DNA of 58,978 nucleotides from an uncultured Bacilli bacterium (GTDB taxonomy: Bacteria; Bacillota_I; Bacilli_A; RF39; UBA660), in contig CANPVU010000007.1 in assembly GCA_947581765.1 (NCBI GenBank), positions 1 through 58,978 on the forward strand. Direction: 5' to 3'. The position numbers and the translations under genes are program-made. Shown here one piece after another: positions 1 through 10,069 of this stretch; position 1 is the stretch's first letter; the number at the start of each line of letters is the position of its first letter. The notes under the pieces were generated by a model. The model was not told the DNA's origin and made no database searches. It saw only the letters and a list, made by a program, of their open reading frames with translations.

Positions 1-9
1 AAGTAAAGA

Positions 10-33
10 AAAAACGGGTTAAAAATTCCCGTT
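10..33 (-). terminator. Intrinsic terminator downstream of the 83..853 gene
   Basis: AACGGG-AATTTTTAA-CCCGTT stem followed by TTTTTTC on the minus strand. Confidence 0.6.
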
Positions 34-82
34 AATGTTTAGTTTTTTTTGAGACATTTTCAAAAGTTATTGACAGTATTTT

Positions 83-853
83 TTATTTTGCTTTCTTATT
101 TTTTAAAATAATATTTAAATATTCATCTTTAGATAGTGAATCTTTACCATACTGACTATACATCGTAGAAAAGTAATCTTCAAACATGTCATCATCACAT
201 CTAATATATCCTTTTTCAAGTAATTCAACAGCACCTCCATGATTACGGTATAAAATACGTGCTCCAACTTCACATGTATCTATATGAGATGCACTCTTTA
301 AAAATCTATTTTTAAAGTTTTGTCCTACTAAAAAGAATTGTTGGTATGTTAAGTCAATTAAATAGTACAAACTATCAATTTTAACTATACTAATATTATG
401 ATCCTTTGGTATATTAAATGTATTTTTAATATTTACTGTATAACATAATAATCCTAATCTATCACACATATCTTTAACATATTTAGTAGCATCCAAATCA
501 TATTTTCTAAGTGAGTCAGTAGCAAAGTCTACTGATTCCTTTTTATACAATTGTTTTCTTGCAAAATATGTAATTGTCTTAAGCAAATATTCATCACTAT
601 TTTTTACTTCATTAGGAGCTGTTAAATCTGTTTTAAATGTTACAATAAATCCATGTAAACTATTTTCAAGTCCATGTATACGTGCTAAATCTGTTGTACT
701 TATACTATCTATATTTTCTTCCACGTATCTATATATATCTTTAAAATATTTTTCTACTACATTAAGATATACCTTTGTATTACTACTTTTCTTTAAACTT
801 TTTAAATACTCATTAATAGCTATTTGAGTTTTTTCTATATATTCATTAATCAT
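83..853 (-). CDS. Hypothetical protein; weak transglutaminase/cysteine-protease-fold flavour near ...DHNISIVKIDSLYYLIDLTYQQFF
   Basis: Intact 256 aa ORF with an H...LIDLT pattern; no canonical GxC nucleophile seen. Confidence 0.6.
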   Translation of the reverse strand: MINEYIEKTQIAINEYLKSLKKSSNTKVYLNVVEKYFKDIYRYVEENIDSISTTDLARIHGLENSLHGFIVTFKTDLTAPNEVKNSDEYLLKTITYFARKQLYKKESVDFATDSLRKYDLDATKYVKDMCDRLGLLCYTVNIKNTFNIPKDHNISIVKIDSLYYLIDLTYQQFFLVGQNFKNRFLKSASHIDTCEVGARILYRNHGGAVELLEKGYIRCDDDMFEDYFSTMYSQYGKDSLSKDEYLNIILKNKKAK

Positions 854-862
854 AATCCACCT

Positions 863-2065
863 CTAATTCTTTAAACGATTCCTTTTTGTTTCAACATGTA
901 CTCTTTGAACAATAGCAAGTGATATCGATAACATAAGTGCAAAGCTTCCTCCATAACTTAAAAAAGGTAAAGGAACACCAGTTAATGGTATTAATCCAAA
1001 TAATCCCCCTAAATTTATTACAATATGTGAAAAAATATAAGTTGCAACTCCTAAACATATATATTTTCCTCTAATAGTACTTGCTCTAGATGATAAGATT
1101 AACATTTTAGTTATAATTATCATGTATGCAACAATTATAATACCACCTACAATAAATCCATCTTCTTCAGCTATAATTGAAAATATCATATCTGTATGTG
1201 GTTCTGGTATATATGAATACTTTTGAGTACTCTTTCCTACTCCAACACCAGTTAATCCTCCAAGATTTATTGCTATATAGGCATTACAAACTTGATATCC
1301 ATCATCTACCCTATTTTTTTCTGAGCATGGATTCCAAAAACTAGTAATTCTAGATTTTTGTTCTTCTGTGAATGGATTTTTACCAATCATGAGTAGAACT
1401 ATTAATATAATTATTCCTATCAAAATTGCCCAACAAAACGTTAGAAATTTCTCTTTTGCTGAAATAGGGCTTGAAATAAATATTACTCCAAAAATTGCTA
1501 AATTAATCATTGCAGTACCTAAGTCTTTTTGAAGTACTATCAATCCAGCTGTTGAAACTCCAACTAACACTACCAAAATAATTCCTGCAACATGCTTTAT
1601 TTTCCTATTACTAAAATATTTAACTGATGCCTCTAAAAGTAAAGCCATTGATACGATAAGTATTGGTTTTGCAAATTCTCCTGGTTGAAGTTGAAATCCT
1701 GTATGTGGAATTTTAATCCAGTTATTTGCACCCCTAGTACCAGTACCTTGTATAATCATATACGCATTTAATCCAAAAATAATAATCCATATTGCTTTAA
1801 TGAACAAATAATTATGTTTTCTATATTTTTCAGTAGGAATAAACAGTATAGCTATATATAAAATAGTACATGCCGCTAATATAAACATTTGTCTACCAAA
1901 ATAAAAATAAACTGATTTATCCATATTATTAACAGCCTCTCTAGTAGATGCTGATACAATACTAAATAATCCAAATCCAAATAAAACGATAGATAAAATT
2001 AATGATAACTTATCCATATCACTAATAAACTGTTTAAACTTTTTTATGCCACGTGCTATTACCAT
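863..2065 (-). CDS. FtsW/RodA/SpoVE-family peptidoglycan glycosyltransferase (SEDS)
   Basis: Multi-TM protein with GTGTRGANNWIKI, QPGEFAKPILI and the C-terminal GLIPLTGVPLPFLSYGGS motif. Confidence 0.95.
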   Translation of the reverse strand: MVIARGIKKFKQFISDMDKLSLILSIVLFGFGLFSIVSASTREAVNNMDKSVYFYFGRQMFILAACTILYIAILFIPTEKYRKHNYLFIKAIWIIIFGLNAYMIIQGTGTRGANNWIKIPHTGFQLQPGEFAKPILIVSMALLLEASVKYFSNRKIKHVAGIILVVLVGVSTAGLIVLQKDLGTAMINLAIFGVIFISSPISAKEKFLTFCWAILIGIIILIVLLMIGKNPFTEEQKSRITSFWNPCSEKNRVDDGYQVCNAYIAINLGGLTGVGVGKSTQKYSYIPEPHTDMIFSIIAEEDGFIVGGIIIVAYMIIITKMLILSSRASTIRGKYICLGVATYIFSHIVINLGGLFGLIPLTGVPLPFLSYGGSFALMLSISLAIVQRVHVETKRNRLKN

Positions 2066-2215
2066 ACTATCACCAATTTACTATCCTCTCATATAATATG
2101 ATATCATATTTAAAAGATTTTTTAAATATATTAAATATAATATTTACATAGTCATTTATAATTATCAAAACACCTATAAATTAATATGATATATTGAATA
2201 GTTAGGAGGGATTGT

Positions 2216-2398
2216 ATGTATTACTATGGAGGATATCAAGGATATGGTGGATATCCTGCTGGCGGTGGATGTTGCAATAATAACAATGGATATGGAAATA
2301 ACAATGGATTCGGTGCCGCTATAATATTGGTATTATTCATACTACTTGTTATTGTAATTGGAGCTCGTGCTTTCGATGGTAATAACAATAGAAGATAA
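2216..2398 (+). CDS. Small Gly/Tyr/Asn-rich protein with one C-terminal TM helix, YjcZ/SscA-like
   Basis: 60 aa; GFGAAIILVLFILLVIVIGA resembles the YjcZ-type hydrophobic core; RBS AGGAGGG upstream. Confidence 0.65.
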   Translation: MYYYGGYQGYGGYPAGGGCCNNNNGYGNNNGFGAAIILVLFILLVIVIGARAFDGNNNRR

Positions 2399-2424
2399 AA
2401 ACCTTCAGTGGTTTTTATTTTTTT
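2397..2424 (+). terminator. Intrinsic terminator after the YjcZ-like gene
   Basis: AAAAACC-TTCAGT-GGTTTTT followed by a T-rich tract. Confidence 0.75.
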
Positions 2425-2438
2425 GTGTGATAAATATT

Positions 2439-2885
2439 TTAATCTTTTAATTTATAACCTAATTTTTTTACTTCTAAATTAGCTATACTCGATAATTGCT
2501 TTTTCTTTAATTTATTAATTTCATAAAATTTAGCACCCATGGAGTCATCATTAACCTCATCAATACTTATATTTTCTACTATTTCATTATCATAATCTAA
2601 AACTTTATAAAAGATTCCTATATGATGTAATTTTTCTAATTCATTTTTATGTTCCCATTCAATAAAAATTGAATTAGCATCAAACAACTCATAATTTGTT
2701 ACATTTATTCCTACTTCTTCATTTAATTCTCTAATTAAAGTTTCATCTGGAGTTTCACCAAATTCAATAGTTCCACCCGGTAAATCTAATTTACCATCAT
2801 AAGGTCCACCTACTTTTTTAATTAAAACAATTTCACTGTCTTTAAGTATTAAACCATAAACTCCTAAATGTTTAACTTGTCTCAA
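2439..2885 (-). CDS. NUDIX hydrolase
   Basis: Nudix box GGTIEFGETPDETLIRELNEEVGI. Confidence 0.93.
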   Translation of the reverse strand: MRQVKHLGVYGLILKDSEIVLIKKVGGPYDGKLDLPGGTIEFGETPDETLIRELNEEVGINVTNYELFDANSIFIEWEHKNELEKLHHIGIFYKVLDYDNEIVENISIDEVNDDSMGAKFYEINKLKKKQLSSIANLEVKKLGYKLKD

Positions 2886-3074
2886 AATATCATCTCCTAT
2901 CTATTAAGATGATTATATCACATCAATATTAAAAAATAATATTTAGTTTATACTTTTATAAATAAAATACATAGTAATAACACTATAAGATACAAAGTAA
3001 TATTAGTTTTTATTTTTTATTATATTTGTATAATTTATAAAAAATTGTTATAATAATCACGGAAGTGATTTTGG

Positions 3075-3623
3075 ATGTATAAAAAATTAAATATCTTAGA
3101 AGACTCAGATAAACATTTAAGGATGATTAGTAAGGATGCTAAATTACCTTTAAGTGATGAATATAAAAAAACTATAGAGCATATTATAGATGAATTAACA
3201 TATAGTCAAATTGAAGAATTAGCAAAAAAATATGATTTAAGACCAGGTATGGGACTTGCTTTTCCACAGTTAGGTATTAATGAAAGAATTATAGTTATTG
3301 TCCATGAATATGAAGATGGTAAATTCAATAATTATGTAGTTGTAAATCCAAAAATCGTAAGTGAATCGAGTGAAATGATTGCTGCTGAAGCTGGTGAAGG
3401 CTGCCTTAGTGTAAATAGAGAAGTTGAAGGACATGTAAAAAGACATGCACGTGTTACTGTTGAAGGATTCGATGTAGATGGAAATCCAATTAAATTTAGA
3501 GCACGTGAAGAACTTTCTATAGCATTCCAACATGAAATAGATCACTTGAATGGAATACTATTTTATGATAGAATAGATAAGAATAAACCATTTTATACAG
3601 AAGATGAGTTACGTTTAATATAG
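3075..3623 (+). CDS. def: Peptide deformylase
   Basis: Motifs GMGLAFPQLG, EGCLSV and QHEIDHLNG. Confidence 0.96.
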   Translation: MYKKLNILEDSDKHLRMISKDAKLPLSDEYKKTIEHIIDELTYSQIEELAKKYDLRPGMGLAFPQLGINERIIVIVHEYEDGKFNNYVVVNPKIVSESSEMIAAEAGEGCLSVNREVEGHVKRHARVTVEGFDVDGNPIKFRAREELSIAFQHEIDHLNGILFYDRIDKNKPFYTEDELRLI

Positions 3624-3631
3624 GAGGATAT

Positions 3632-3757
3632 ATGTTAAAAGCATCACTTAAATTCTTTTTATTATTTATAGTTGCATGTATAGGAGCAGTTGCTATATAT
3701 TATTTAATTGTTCCAAATGAGGATAGAATACCAATAAGTGTAGAATTATACAAATAA
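3632..3757 (+). CDS. Small single-TM membrane protein (41 aa), not in the ORF track
   Basis: Translation MLKASLKFFLLFIVACIGAVAIYYLIVPNEDRIPISVELYK; AGGAGG RBS just upstream; directly followed by a terminator. Confidence 0.65.
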   Translation: MLKASLKFFLLFIVACIGAVAIYYLIVPNEDRIPISVELYK

Positions 3758-3779
3758 AAAATGCTAAAGCATTTTTTTA
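3756..3779 (+). terminator. Intrinsic terminator after def and the small membrane ORF
   Basis: AAAAATGC-TAAA-GCATTTTTTT. Confidence 0.75.
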
Positions 3780-4469
3780 TTTGTATTTTAATATATTTAA
3801 AACATATTTATTTTTACTAGTAATCTTTGATATAGAATTAAATTTATATTTACCATATTTTCTAATACTTATTATATCTCCTATATTTAGTGAATATGAT
3901 TTTTTTGTAGTTACAACATAATTAATTGATACAAATTTATTTTTTATAAATTCTTCTGTAGTTTTTCTACTCATATTAGTCAAACTAGATACTATATTAT
4001 CTAATCTAAAACTACTAACTAATATATTAAATTCTTCATATTCATAGTGATAATCACTAATTGTATTAATACTAACTTCTTCTAATTTTACTTTTATTTT
4101 ACCAATATTAGTTAAATTAAATAATAAATACTTTTTTATACTATCTAAGACTATTATATAGCAACAATCACCTACTATTATATCTCCATATTTACATGAT
4201 GCAATATTATGACTAAATAAAGAACCTAATATTTCATTATGTTTTAATTTAGAATTTGTTATTATTTTAAGTAAACTTATTTTAGGATATTCTTTACTAT
4301 ATACTATCTTCTTAGTTTCATCTTCAAATAATACTAAAGTATTATATTTTATATGTCTTTTATTTAAATTAGATATTACATTTTTATATTCATAAGGATC
4401 TAGAAAATCACTGTATTCTCCCCTTACTACTTTTTCTATATTATTTTTAATAAATATATTATTTTCCAT
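3777..4469 (-). CDS. S4-domain RNA-binding protein, YlmH-like
   Basis: RLDNIVSSLTNMSRKTTEEFIKNKFVSINYVVTTKKSYSLNIGDIISIRKYGKYKF fits an S4 domain; C-terminal placement as in YlmH. Confidence 0.8.
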   Translation of the reverse strand: MENNIFIKNNIEKVVRGEYSDFLDPYEYKNVISNLNKRHIKYNTLVLFEDETKKIVYSKEYPKISLLKIITNSKLKHNEILGSLFSHNIASCKYGDIIVGDCCYIIVLDSIKKYLLFNLTNIGKIKVKLEEVSINTISDYHYEYEEFNILVSSFRLDNIVSSLTNMSRKTTEEFIKNKFVSINYVVTTKKSYSLNIGDIISIRKYGKYKFNSISKITSKNKYVLNILKYK

Positions 4470-6057
4470 ACTTTTTCATATATTCTTCATATGTTCCTTC
4501 AAAATCAATATATCCACCATCATCTTTAATATATATAATACGATTAGCAACTGTTTCTATAAGTTGTTGGTCATAACTTGAAAATACAACACACCCTTTA
4601 AAACGTTGTAAACCTTCATTAAGTGCTGATATTGATTCCATATCTAAATGATTAGTTGGTTCATCTAAAAATAACATATTAGAATGTTCCAACATCATTT
4701 TTGATAACATACATCTTACTTTTTCTCCTCCTGATAAAACGTTAACTTTCTTTAAAGTTTCATCCCCACTAAATAGCATTCTTCCTAAAAAACTTCTTAC
4801 AAATGTTTCATCTTTATTATCAGAATATTCTCTTAACCATTCTACCATATTAGAATCTATATCAAAGTATTTATCATTATTTTTAGGATAATATGAACGT
4901 GTAACTGTAACCCCTACTTTAATTTCTCCACTATCAGGTAGAATCTCTCCAGATAAAATTCTAAGCAATGTAGTTTTTGCAAGTTCATTATTTCCTATAA
5001 GTGCTATTTTATCTAAAGGCTTTATATTTAATCTAATATTTTTTAAAACTAAAGCTCCCTCTATTTCTTTAGATACTTTATCTAAAAAAATTGCTTCTTT
5101 ACCTAAATATTTTTCTGGTTCAAAATTAATATATGGATATTTTCTACTACTTGGTTTTATCTCATCTAATTGTATTTTTTCAAGTGATTTTTTTCTACTT
5201 GTTGCTTGTTTAGATTTAGATGCATTCGCACTAAATCTTCTTATAAAGTCTTGTAATTCAGCTATTTTCTCTTCTTTCTTTTTATTTGATTCTTTCATTT
5301 GCTTTTGTATTAATTGACTAGATTGATACCAAAAATCATAATTACCAGCAAATAAAGTTATTTTCTCATAATCTATATCTACCATATAAGTACATATTTT
5401 ATTTAAAAAATGTCTATCATGTGATATTACTATAACAGTATTTTTAAAATCAATTAAAAATTCTTCTAACCACGCTTTACTTTCTAAATCAAGACCATTA
5501 GTTGGTTCATCTAAAAGTAGTATATCTGGTTGTCCAAATAAAGCACGCGCTAACATTACTTTTACTTTATCAGATTCCTTTAAGTCAGACATCATTTTAT
5601 TTTGTAAACTTGTATCTATTCCAAGTCCAGTTAATAATACTGCTGCATCTGCTTCTGCTTGCCATCCATTTTTCTTTAAAAATAAATCTTCTAATATTCC
5701 AGCTCTTATACCATCTTCATTAGTAAAATCAGCTTTCATATATAGTTCATCTTTTTCAACTTTTATATCATATAGTTCCTTATCACCCATTATGACTGTA
5801 TCTATTACACTATATTTATCATAAGCATTATGATTTTGTAAAAGGAATGAAATTCTTTCACCCTTACCCTTAGTAACTTCTCCACTAGTAGAATCTATTT
5901 GTCCACTTAGTATTTTTAAGAAAGTAGATTTTCCTGCTCCATTAGCACCTATTACTCCATAACAGTTATTACCTTCAAACTTTAAATTAACATTTTCAAA
6001 TAGAATTCTTTTTCCATAACGTAGTCCTATATTACTTGCTATTAACATGTTATTCAC
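4459..6057 (-). CDS. ABC-F family ATPase
   Basis: Two ABC domains (GANGAGKST, LLLDEPTNGLDLES; LSGGEKVRC, LFLDEPTNHLDMES) with the ABC-F linker. Confidence 0.95.
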   Translation of the reverse strand: MNNMLIASNIGLRYGKRILFENVNLKFEGNNCYGVIGANGAGKSTFLKILSGQIDSTSGEVTKGKGERISFLLQNHNAYDKYSVIDTVIMGDKELYDIKVEKDELYMKADFTNEDGIRAGILEDLFLKKNGWQAEADAAVLLTGLGIDTSLQNKMMSDLKESDKVKVMLARALFGQPDILLLDEPTNGLDLESKAWLEEFLIDFKNTVIVISHDRHFLNKICTYMVDIDYEKITLFAGNYDFWYQSSQLIQKQMKESNKKKEEKIAELQDFIRRFSANASKSKQATSRKKSLEKIQLDEIKPSSRKYPYINFEPEKYLGKEAIFLDKVSKEIEGALVLKNIRLNIKPLDKIALIGNNELAKTTLLRILSGEILPDSGEIKVGVTVTRSYYPKNNDKYFDIDSNMVEWLREYSDNKDETFVRSFLGRMLFSGDETLKKVNVLSGGEKVRCMLSKMMLEHSNMLFLDEPTNHLDMESISALNEGLQRFKGCVVFSSYDQQLIETVANRIIYIKDDGGYIDFEGTYEEYMKKYGK

Positions 6058-6103
6058 TCCTAACTACTAAATGATAACATACTTTTTATAATCTATCAAC
6101 CAA

Positions 6104-6790
6104 TTAATACTTATTTAATACTTGTAATCTATTTATAACCTTTTTTTCAATTCTTGATATATATGATTGACTTATACCTAATTTTTGTGCTACCTCTTTT
6201 TGAGTTAATTCCTTATGATTATTTAATCCATATCTTAAAGTCATTATTTCTTTATCTCTTTTGTTTAATTTTTTTATTTCATCATATAATAATTTCTTTT
6301 CAGTTTCTCTTTCTAAATCTCTAGTTACAATATCACTATCAGTACCTAGTATGTCTTCTAATCTAAGTTCATTTCCCTCAGCATCATAACTTAGACTATC
6401 TTCAAAACTAACTTCAGTTTTTCTTTTCTTATTTTTTCTTAAATACATAAGTATTTCATTATCTATACATCGAGATGCATATGTAGCAAGTTTAATATTT
6501 TTATCTAGTTTATATGTTTCCACTCCTTTTATAAGTCCAATTGTCCCTATACTAACTAAATCTTCTAACTCTACACCAGTATTTTCATACTTTTTTGCTA
6601 AAAATACTACTAATCTTAAATTATGTTCTATTAACTTATTTCTTGCTTCTTTACTACCATCAGTTACATACATAACTTCTTCTTCTTTTGTAAGTGGTTC
6701 TGGTAATTTATCTAAACTTCCTACAAAGTATACATTCTTAATAAACAACGACCTAATATATCTTATAAATTTTTTTATTAATTTTATCAT
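6104..6790 (-). CDS. sigE: Sporulation sigma factor SigE, with N-terminal pro-sequence
   Basis: NLRLVVFLAKKYENTGVELEDLVSIGTIGLIKGVETY...LATYASRCIDNEILMYLRKNKK; adjacent to spoIIGA. Confidence 0.93.
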   Translation of the reverse strand: MIKLIKKFIRYIRSLFIKNVYFVGSLDKLPEPLTKEEEVMYVTDGSKEARNKLIEHNLRLVVFLAKKYENTGVELEDLVSIGTIGLIKGVETYKLDKNIKLATYASRCIDNEILMYLRKNKKRKTEVSFEDSLSYDAEGNELRLEDILGTDSDIVTRDLERETEKKLLYDEIKKLNKRDKEIMTLRYGLNNHKELTQKEVAQKLGISQSYISRIEKKVINRLQVLNKY

Positions 6791-7563
6791 ATGGCCTCCA
6801 TTAACTTATTATTTAAAAGTACATCAATACCATCAATGTTAAAACTATCCTCACTTATTCCAATATATATATTAAAGAATATATGATTATTAATAATTAC
6901 TTTATCACATTTATATATTTTTAACATCATAATTTTATTTACTACTTTATATGGTATTATTCTATAATCATTTGTATCTATTTTTAATTTATCTTTATTA
7001 ATAAATATTACAGGATTTCCTTTATAAGTAAGTGTATTACCACTATCTATATATCCTGTACATTTAAATATATTTCCATTTATATATATATCTGTAGAAT
7101 AGTAATTATTATATTTGTTTTTCATACTTTTTTGATGCTTAATATATAATATTATAATTATAGGTGATAATATGATAAGTACTATTAAATTTATACTTAA
7201 TCCATTATTAAAAAATATTAATCCTGTATGCTTATAACTATATTCTATATTAAACATATATAATACTCCACCTAAAAATAAACTTACTATATATAATACA
7301 ACTAAATTATTAAATATGTATCTAATATCTAATTTTGGATATGCAACAATAATCATTATAATACTAATTAATAATTTAAGAATAAATAATTCTAAAGAAT
7401 TAATATCAAAAAATAAAAGTAATATACTTAAACTACCTATAAATGAACTTAATGTTATAAATTTAATATTAAGTTTTCTTTTTAATATAATTCCTACAGC
7501 AATTACAAGTATGAAATCAAAAAAGAAATTAAGTATTAAAATAAGATCTAGATATATTTTCAT
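6787..7563 (-). CDS. spoIIGA: Sigma-E processing peptidase SpoIIGA
   Basis: N-terminal MKIYLDLILILNFFFDF, multi-TM, C-terminal aspartyl protease motif YIDSGNTL; start moved to 7563 by the AAAGGTGAT RBS; immediately precedes sigE. Confidence 0.9.
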   Translation of the reverse strand: MKIYLDLILILNFFFDFILVIAVGIILKRKLNIKFITLSSFIGSLSILLLFFDINSLELFILKLLISIIMIIVAYPKLDIRYIFNNLVVLYIVSLFLGGVLYMFNIEYSYKHTGLIFFNNGLSINLIVLIILSPIIIILYIKHQKSMKNKYNNYYSTDIYINGNIFKCTGYIDSGNTLTYKGNPVIFINKDKLKIDTNDYRIIPYKVVNKIMMLKIYKCDKVIINNHIFFNIYIGISEDSFNIDGIDVLLNNKLMEAI

Positions 7564-7583
7564 ATTATCACCTTTATAAGTAT

Positions 7584-7614
7584 AAAAAAACAACATAAAT
7601 AATTATGTCGTTTT
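7584..7614 (-). terminator. Intrinsic terminator between ftsZ and spoIIGA
   Basis: AACGACATAA-TTA-TTTATGTTGTTTTTTT on the minus strand. Confidence 0.7.
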
Positions 7615-7619
7615 AATTC

Positions 7620-8702
7620 CTAAAATCCTCCTCTTTTTCTTAAGAATGTAGGAATACTATCATCATCATCGTCATCATCATCAGAATAAGATGATGTGCT
7701 TCTATTTTCATCCATACTACTTGCATTTGCATAAGAGTGATATAAAGGTTCACTTGGATTATCAAATCCAGTAGCAATTACAGTAACAATAACTTCATCA
7801 TTTAAATTTTCATTAATTACAGCACCAAATATAGTATTCATATCAGTATTAGCACTTGTTCTAATTACTTCTGCTGCTTCTTCTACTTCAAATAATGTTA
7901 AATTACTTCCACCAGTAACATTAATAATTGCATCTGTAGCACCACTTATACTTGTTTCTAAAAGTGGACTTGCAACGGCTTGACGTGCTGCCTCAGTTGC
8001 TCTATTTTCACCTTGTCCAATACCTATACCTATTAATGCAGTACCACGTTTTTCCATAACAGTTTTAACATCAGCAAAATCTAGATTAATTAATCCTGCT
8101 ACTGCAATTAAGTCTGAAATAGATTGAACTCCTCTTCTAAGTACATTATCTACTTCTCTAAATGAATCCATCAAAGGTGTTTTCTTATCTATAATTTCTC
8201 TTAATCGATCATTTGGAATAACAATTAAAGTATCAACATTTTTCTTAAGTTCTTCTAGTCCAGCTACTGCTTGCTCCATTCTTCTTTTTCCTTCAAATGA
8301 GAATGGTTTAGTTACAATACCTACAGTAAGAGCTCCTAGTTCTTGAGCAATTTGTGCAACTACTGGTGCAGCACCTGTTCCAGTTCCACCACCCATTCCA
8401 CAAGTGATAAATACCATATCAGCACCTGATAGTGCATCTTCTATTTCCTTTTTACTTTCCATAGCCGCTTCACGACCAACTTCTGGTTTTGCTCCTGCTC
8501 CTCTACCACCTGTAAGTGCTTCTCCTATTTGAATTTTTGTTGGTGCCTTAGAACAATTTAATACTTGTAAATCAGTATTTGCAACTATAAAGTCAACACC
8601 TTTTACTCCTGAATCTATCATACGATTAACGGCATTGTTTCCACCACCGCCAACACCAATTACTTTAATTTTTGCTATCTGATCCATTTCTAATCCCATC
8701 AT
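7620..8702 (-). CDS. ftsZ: Cell division protein FtsZ
   Basis: [23 protein letters not shown] tubulin signature, C-terminal peptide [12 protein letters not shown]. Confidence 0.99.
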   Translation of the reverse strand: MMGLEMDQIAKIKVIGVGGGGNNAVNRMIDSGVKGVDFIVANTDLQVLNCSKAPTKIQIGEALTGGRGAGAKPEVGREAAMESKKEIEDALSGADMVFITCGMGGGTGTGAAPVVAQIAQELGALTVGIVTKPFSFEGKRRMEQAVAGLEELKKNVDTLIVIPNDRLREIIDKKTPLMDSFREVDNVLRRGVQSISDLIAVAGLINLDFADVKTVMEKRGTALIGIGIGQGENRATEAARQAVASPLLETSISGATDAIINVTGGSNLTLFEVEEAAEVIRTSANTDMNTIFGAVINENLNDEVIVTVIATGFDNPSEPLYHSYANASSMDENRSTSSYSDDDDDDDDSIPTFLRKRGGF

Positions 8703-8704
8703 AC

Positions 8705-9961
8705 TTATATCCTCCTATTCGCTAAAAAATATTCCATTACGTTTTCTAGCATTTTCTCGCTGCTTATATCTTGATAACTTTTTCTAATACTTGCTAATTT
8801 AGAAGCATCTTCATTATCCACCATCGAATAATCTTTACCCTTAACTTTTAAACTATCAATAAAATAGATAACATTACCAATACATGATGAATATTTATTA
8901 TCACGGATACCAACCACGTTTATATTTCCAATACTAACATCTCTACCAAATACATCACTAGCAATATATTCAATATCTGCCATATTACTAGTACCCCCTG
9001 TTATAATAATATAATCAATTTGCTTACTTGTCAATATATTAATCTCTTTTTTAGCTAAAACAAGTATCTCTTCTAATCTAGATGAAACTACTTCTGATAT
9101 TTCAAATTGATTAATTTTTAATTCATCATCTACATCTGTTTTAATTTCGTACATATCACTAGTACTTGCATTACGCTTATGTGCTAGCGCAAAATTTAGT
9201 TTTAATTTTTCTGATAACATCATATCTGTTTTATACATATAAGAAATATCTTTATTAATATTTTTTCCACCCATATTAATTATAGAATTTTTTATTAATA
9301 CATCTTTGTTATATAATGAAACGTTAGTATTCTCACTTCCTATATTAATAATTGCGCCTATTCCTTCTGATGTCTTTTTATTTTTAAAACAATTCATATC
9401 TCCAATACCAGTAATAGATATATCTACTACTTCTATACCTAGATTTTCAAGAAGTGTTGTAACAGAATAAATATATTTTTTTTGAGTACTAACTAATACA
9501 CCTCTAAATGATAACTTATTACCATTCATATTTATTGGATCTTTTATACCAGATTGTTCATCTACTTTAAAATCAACTGGTATACAAGTTACCATTTCAT
9601 ATCCATCTTCTAATTTACCTTTAATAGATTCATCTATAACATTTTGTATATCATCATATGAAACACAGTTATTTTCACCATTTATTTGCGTTTGAGATTT
9701 TACAACCTCAAATTGAGCAAAATAACTAGGTATTGTAGCTAAAACTTTAGTAATTTTAATACCAATCATATTCTCTACAGATTCTATAGCATTCTTAACA
9801 CTAATCGATGCATCTTCTACATTAGTTATTAATCCTTTTTTTATACCTTTTGATTTATAAGAGGAACAAGCAAGTATATTTAACTTGTTCTGATATAATT
9901 CACAAACTATTATCTTAATGCTATCAGAACCTATATCGAGACTAGTATAAATGTGTTTCAT
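8705..9961 (-). CDS. ftsA: Cell division protein FtsA
   Basis: [12 protein letters not shown]-terminus, [13 protein letters not shown], adjacent to ftsZ; start moved to 9961 by the AGGAG RBS. Confidence 0.93.
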   Translation of the reverse strand: MKHIYTSLDIGSDSIKIIVCELYQNKLNILACSSYKSKGIKKGLITNVEDASISVKNAIESVENMIGIKITKVLATIPSYFAQFEVVKSQTQINGENNCVSYDDIQNVIDESIKGKLEDGYEMVTCIPVDFKVDEQSGIKDPINMNGNKLSFRGVLVSTQKKYIYSVTTLLENLGIEVVDISITGIGDMNCFKNKKTSEGIGAIINIGSENTNVSLYNKDVLIKNSIINMGGKNINKDISYMYKTDMMLSEKLKLNFALAHKRNASTSDMYEIKTDVDDELKINQFEISEVVSSRLEEILVLAKKEINILTSKQIDYIIITGGTSNMADIEYIASDVFGRDVSIGNINVVGIRDNKYSSCIGNVIYFIDSLKVKGKDYSMVDNEDASKLASIRKSYQDISSEKMLENVMEYFLANRRI

Positions 9962-9989
9962 ACAATCATCTCCTATAGTGTACATCACA

Positions 9990-10018
9990 ATTATACTATA
10001 AAATAACAAAAATGTAAA
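9990..10018 (-). promoter_or_regulatory. Predicted sigma-A promoter for ftsA-ftsZ
   Basis: TTTACA - 17 nt - TATAAT on the minus strand, upstream of the ftsA RBS. Confidence 0.6.
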
Positions 10019-10036
10019 AAAATTTTTCTTTATATA

Positions 10037-10069
10037 GTAAAAAAAGTTTAGAATTATATCTAAACTTTA
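10037..10069 (-). terminator. Intrinsic terminator overlapping the 3' end of the repeat-protein gene, upstream of ftsA
   Basis: AAAGTTTAGA-TATAAT-TCTAAACTTTTTTT on the minus strand. Confidence 0.65.

Noticed and set aside
83-853. Confident transglutaminase call for the first gene
   Set aside because: His and Asp-like segments are present but no Cys at the expected position; left as hypothetical.
3270-3545. Minus-strand ORF opposite def
   Set aside because: Antisense to a clear peptide deformylase; composition is Phe/Tyr/Ile-rich as expected for a shadow ORF.
5502-5723. Plus-strand ORF inside the ABC-F gene
   Set aside because: Antisense to conserved ABC motifs with Leu-rich low-complexity translation.
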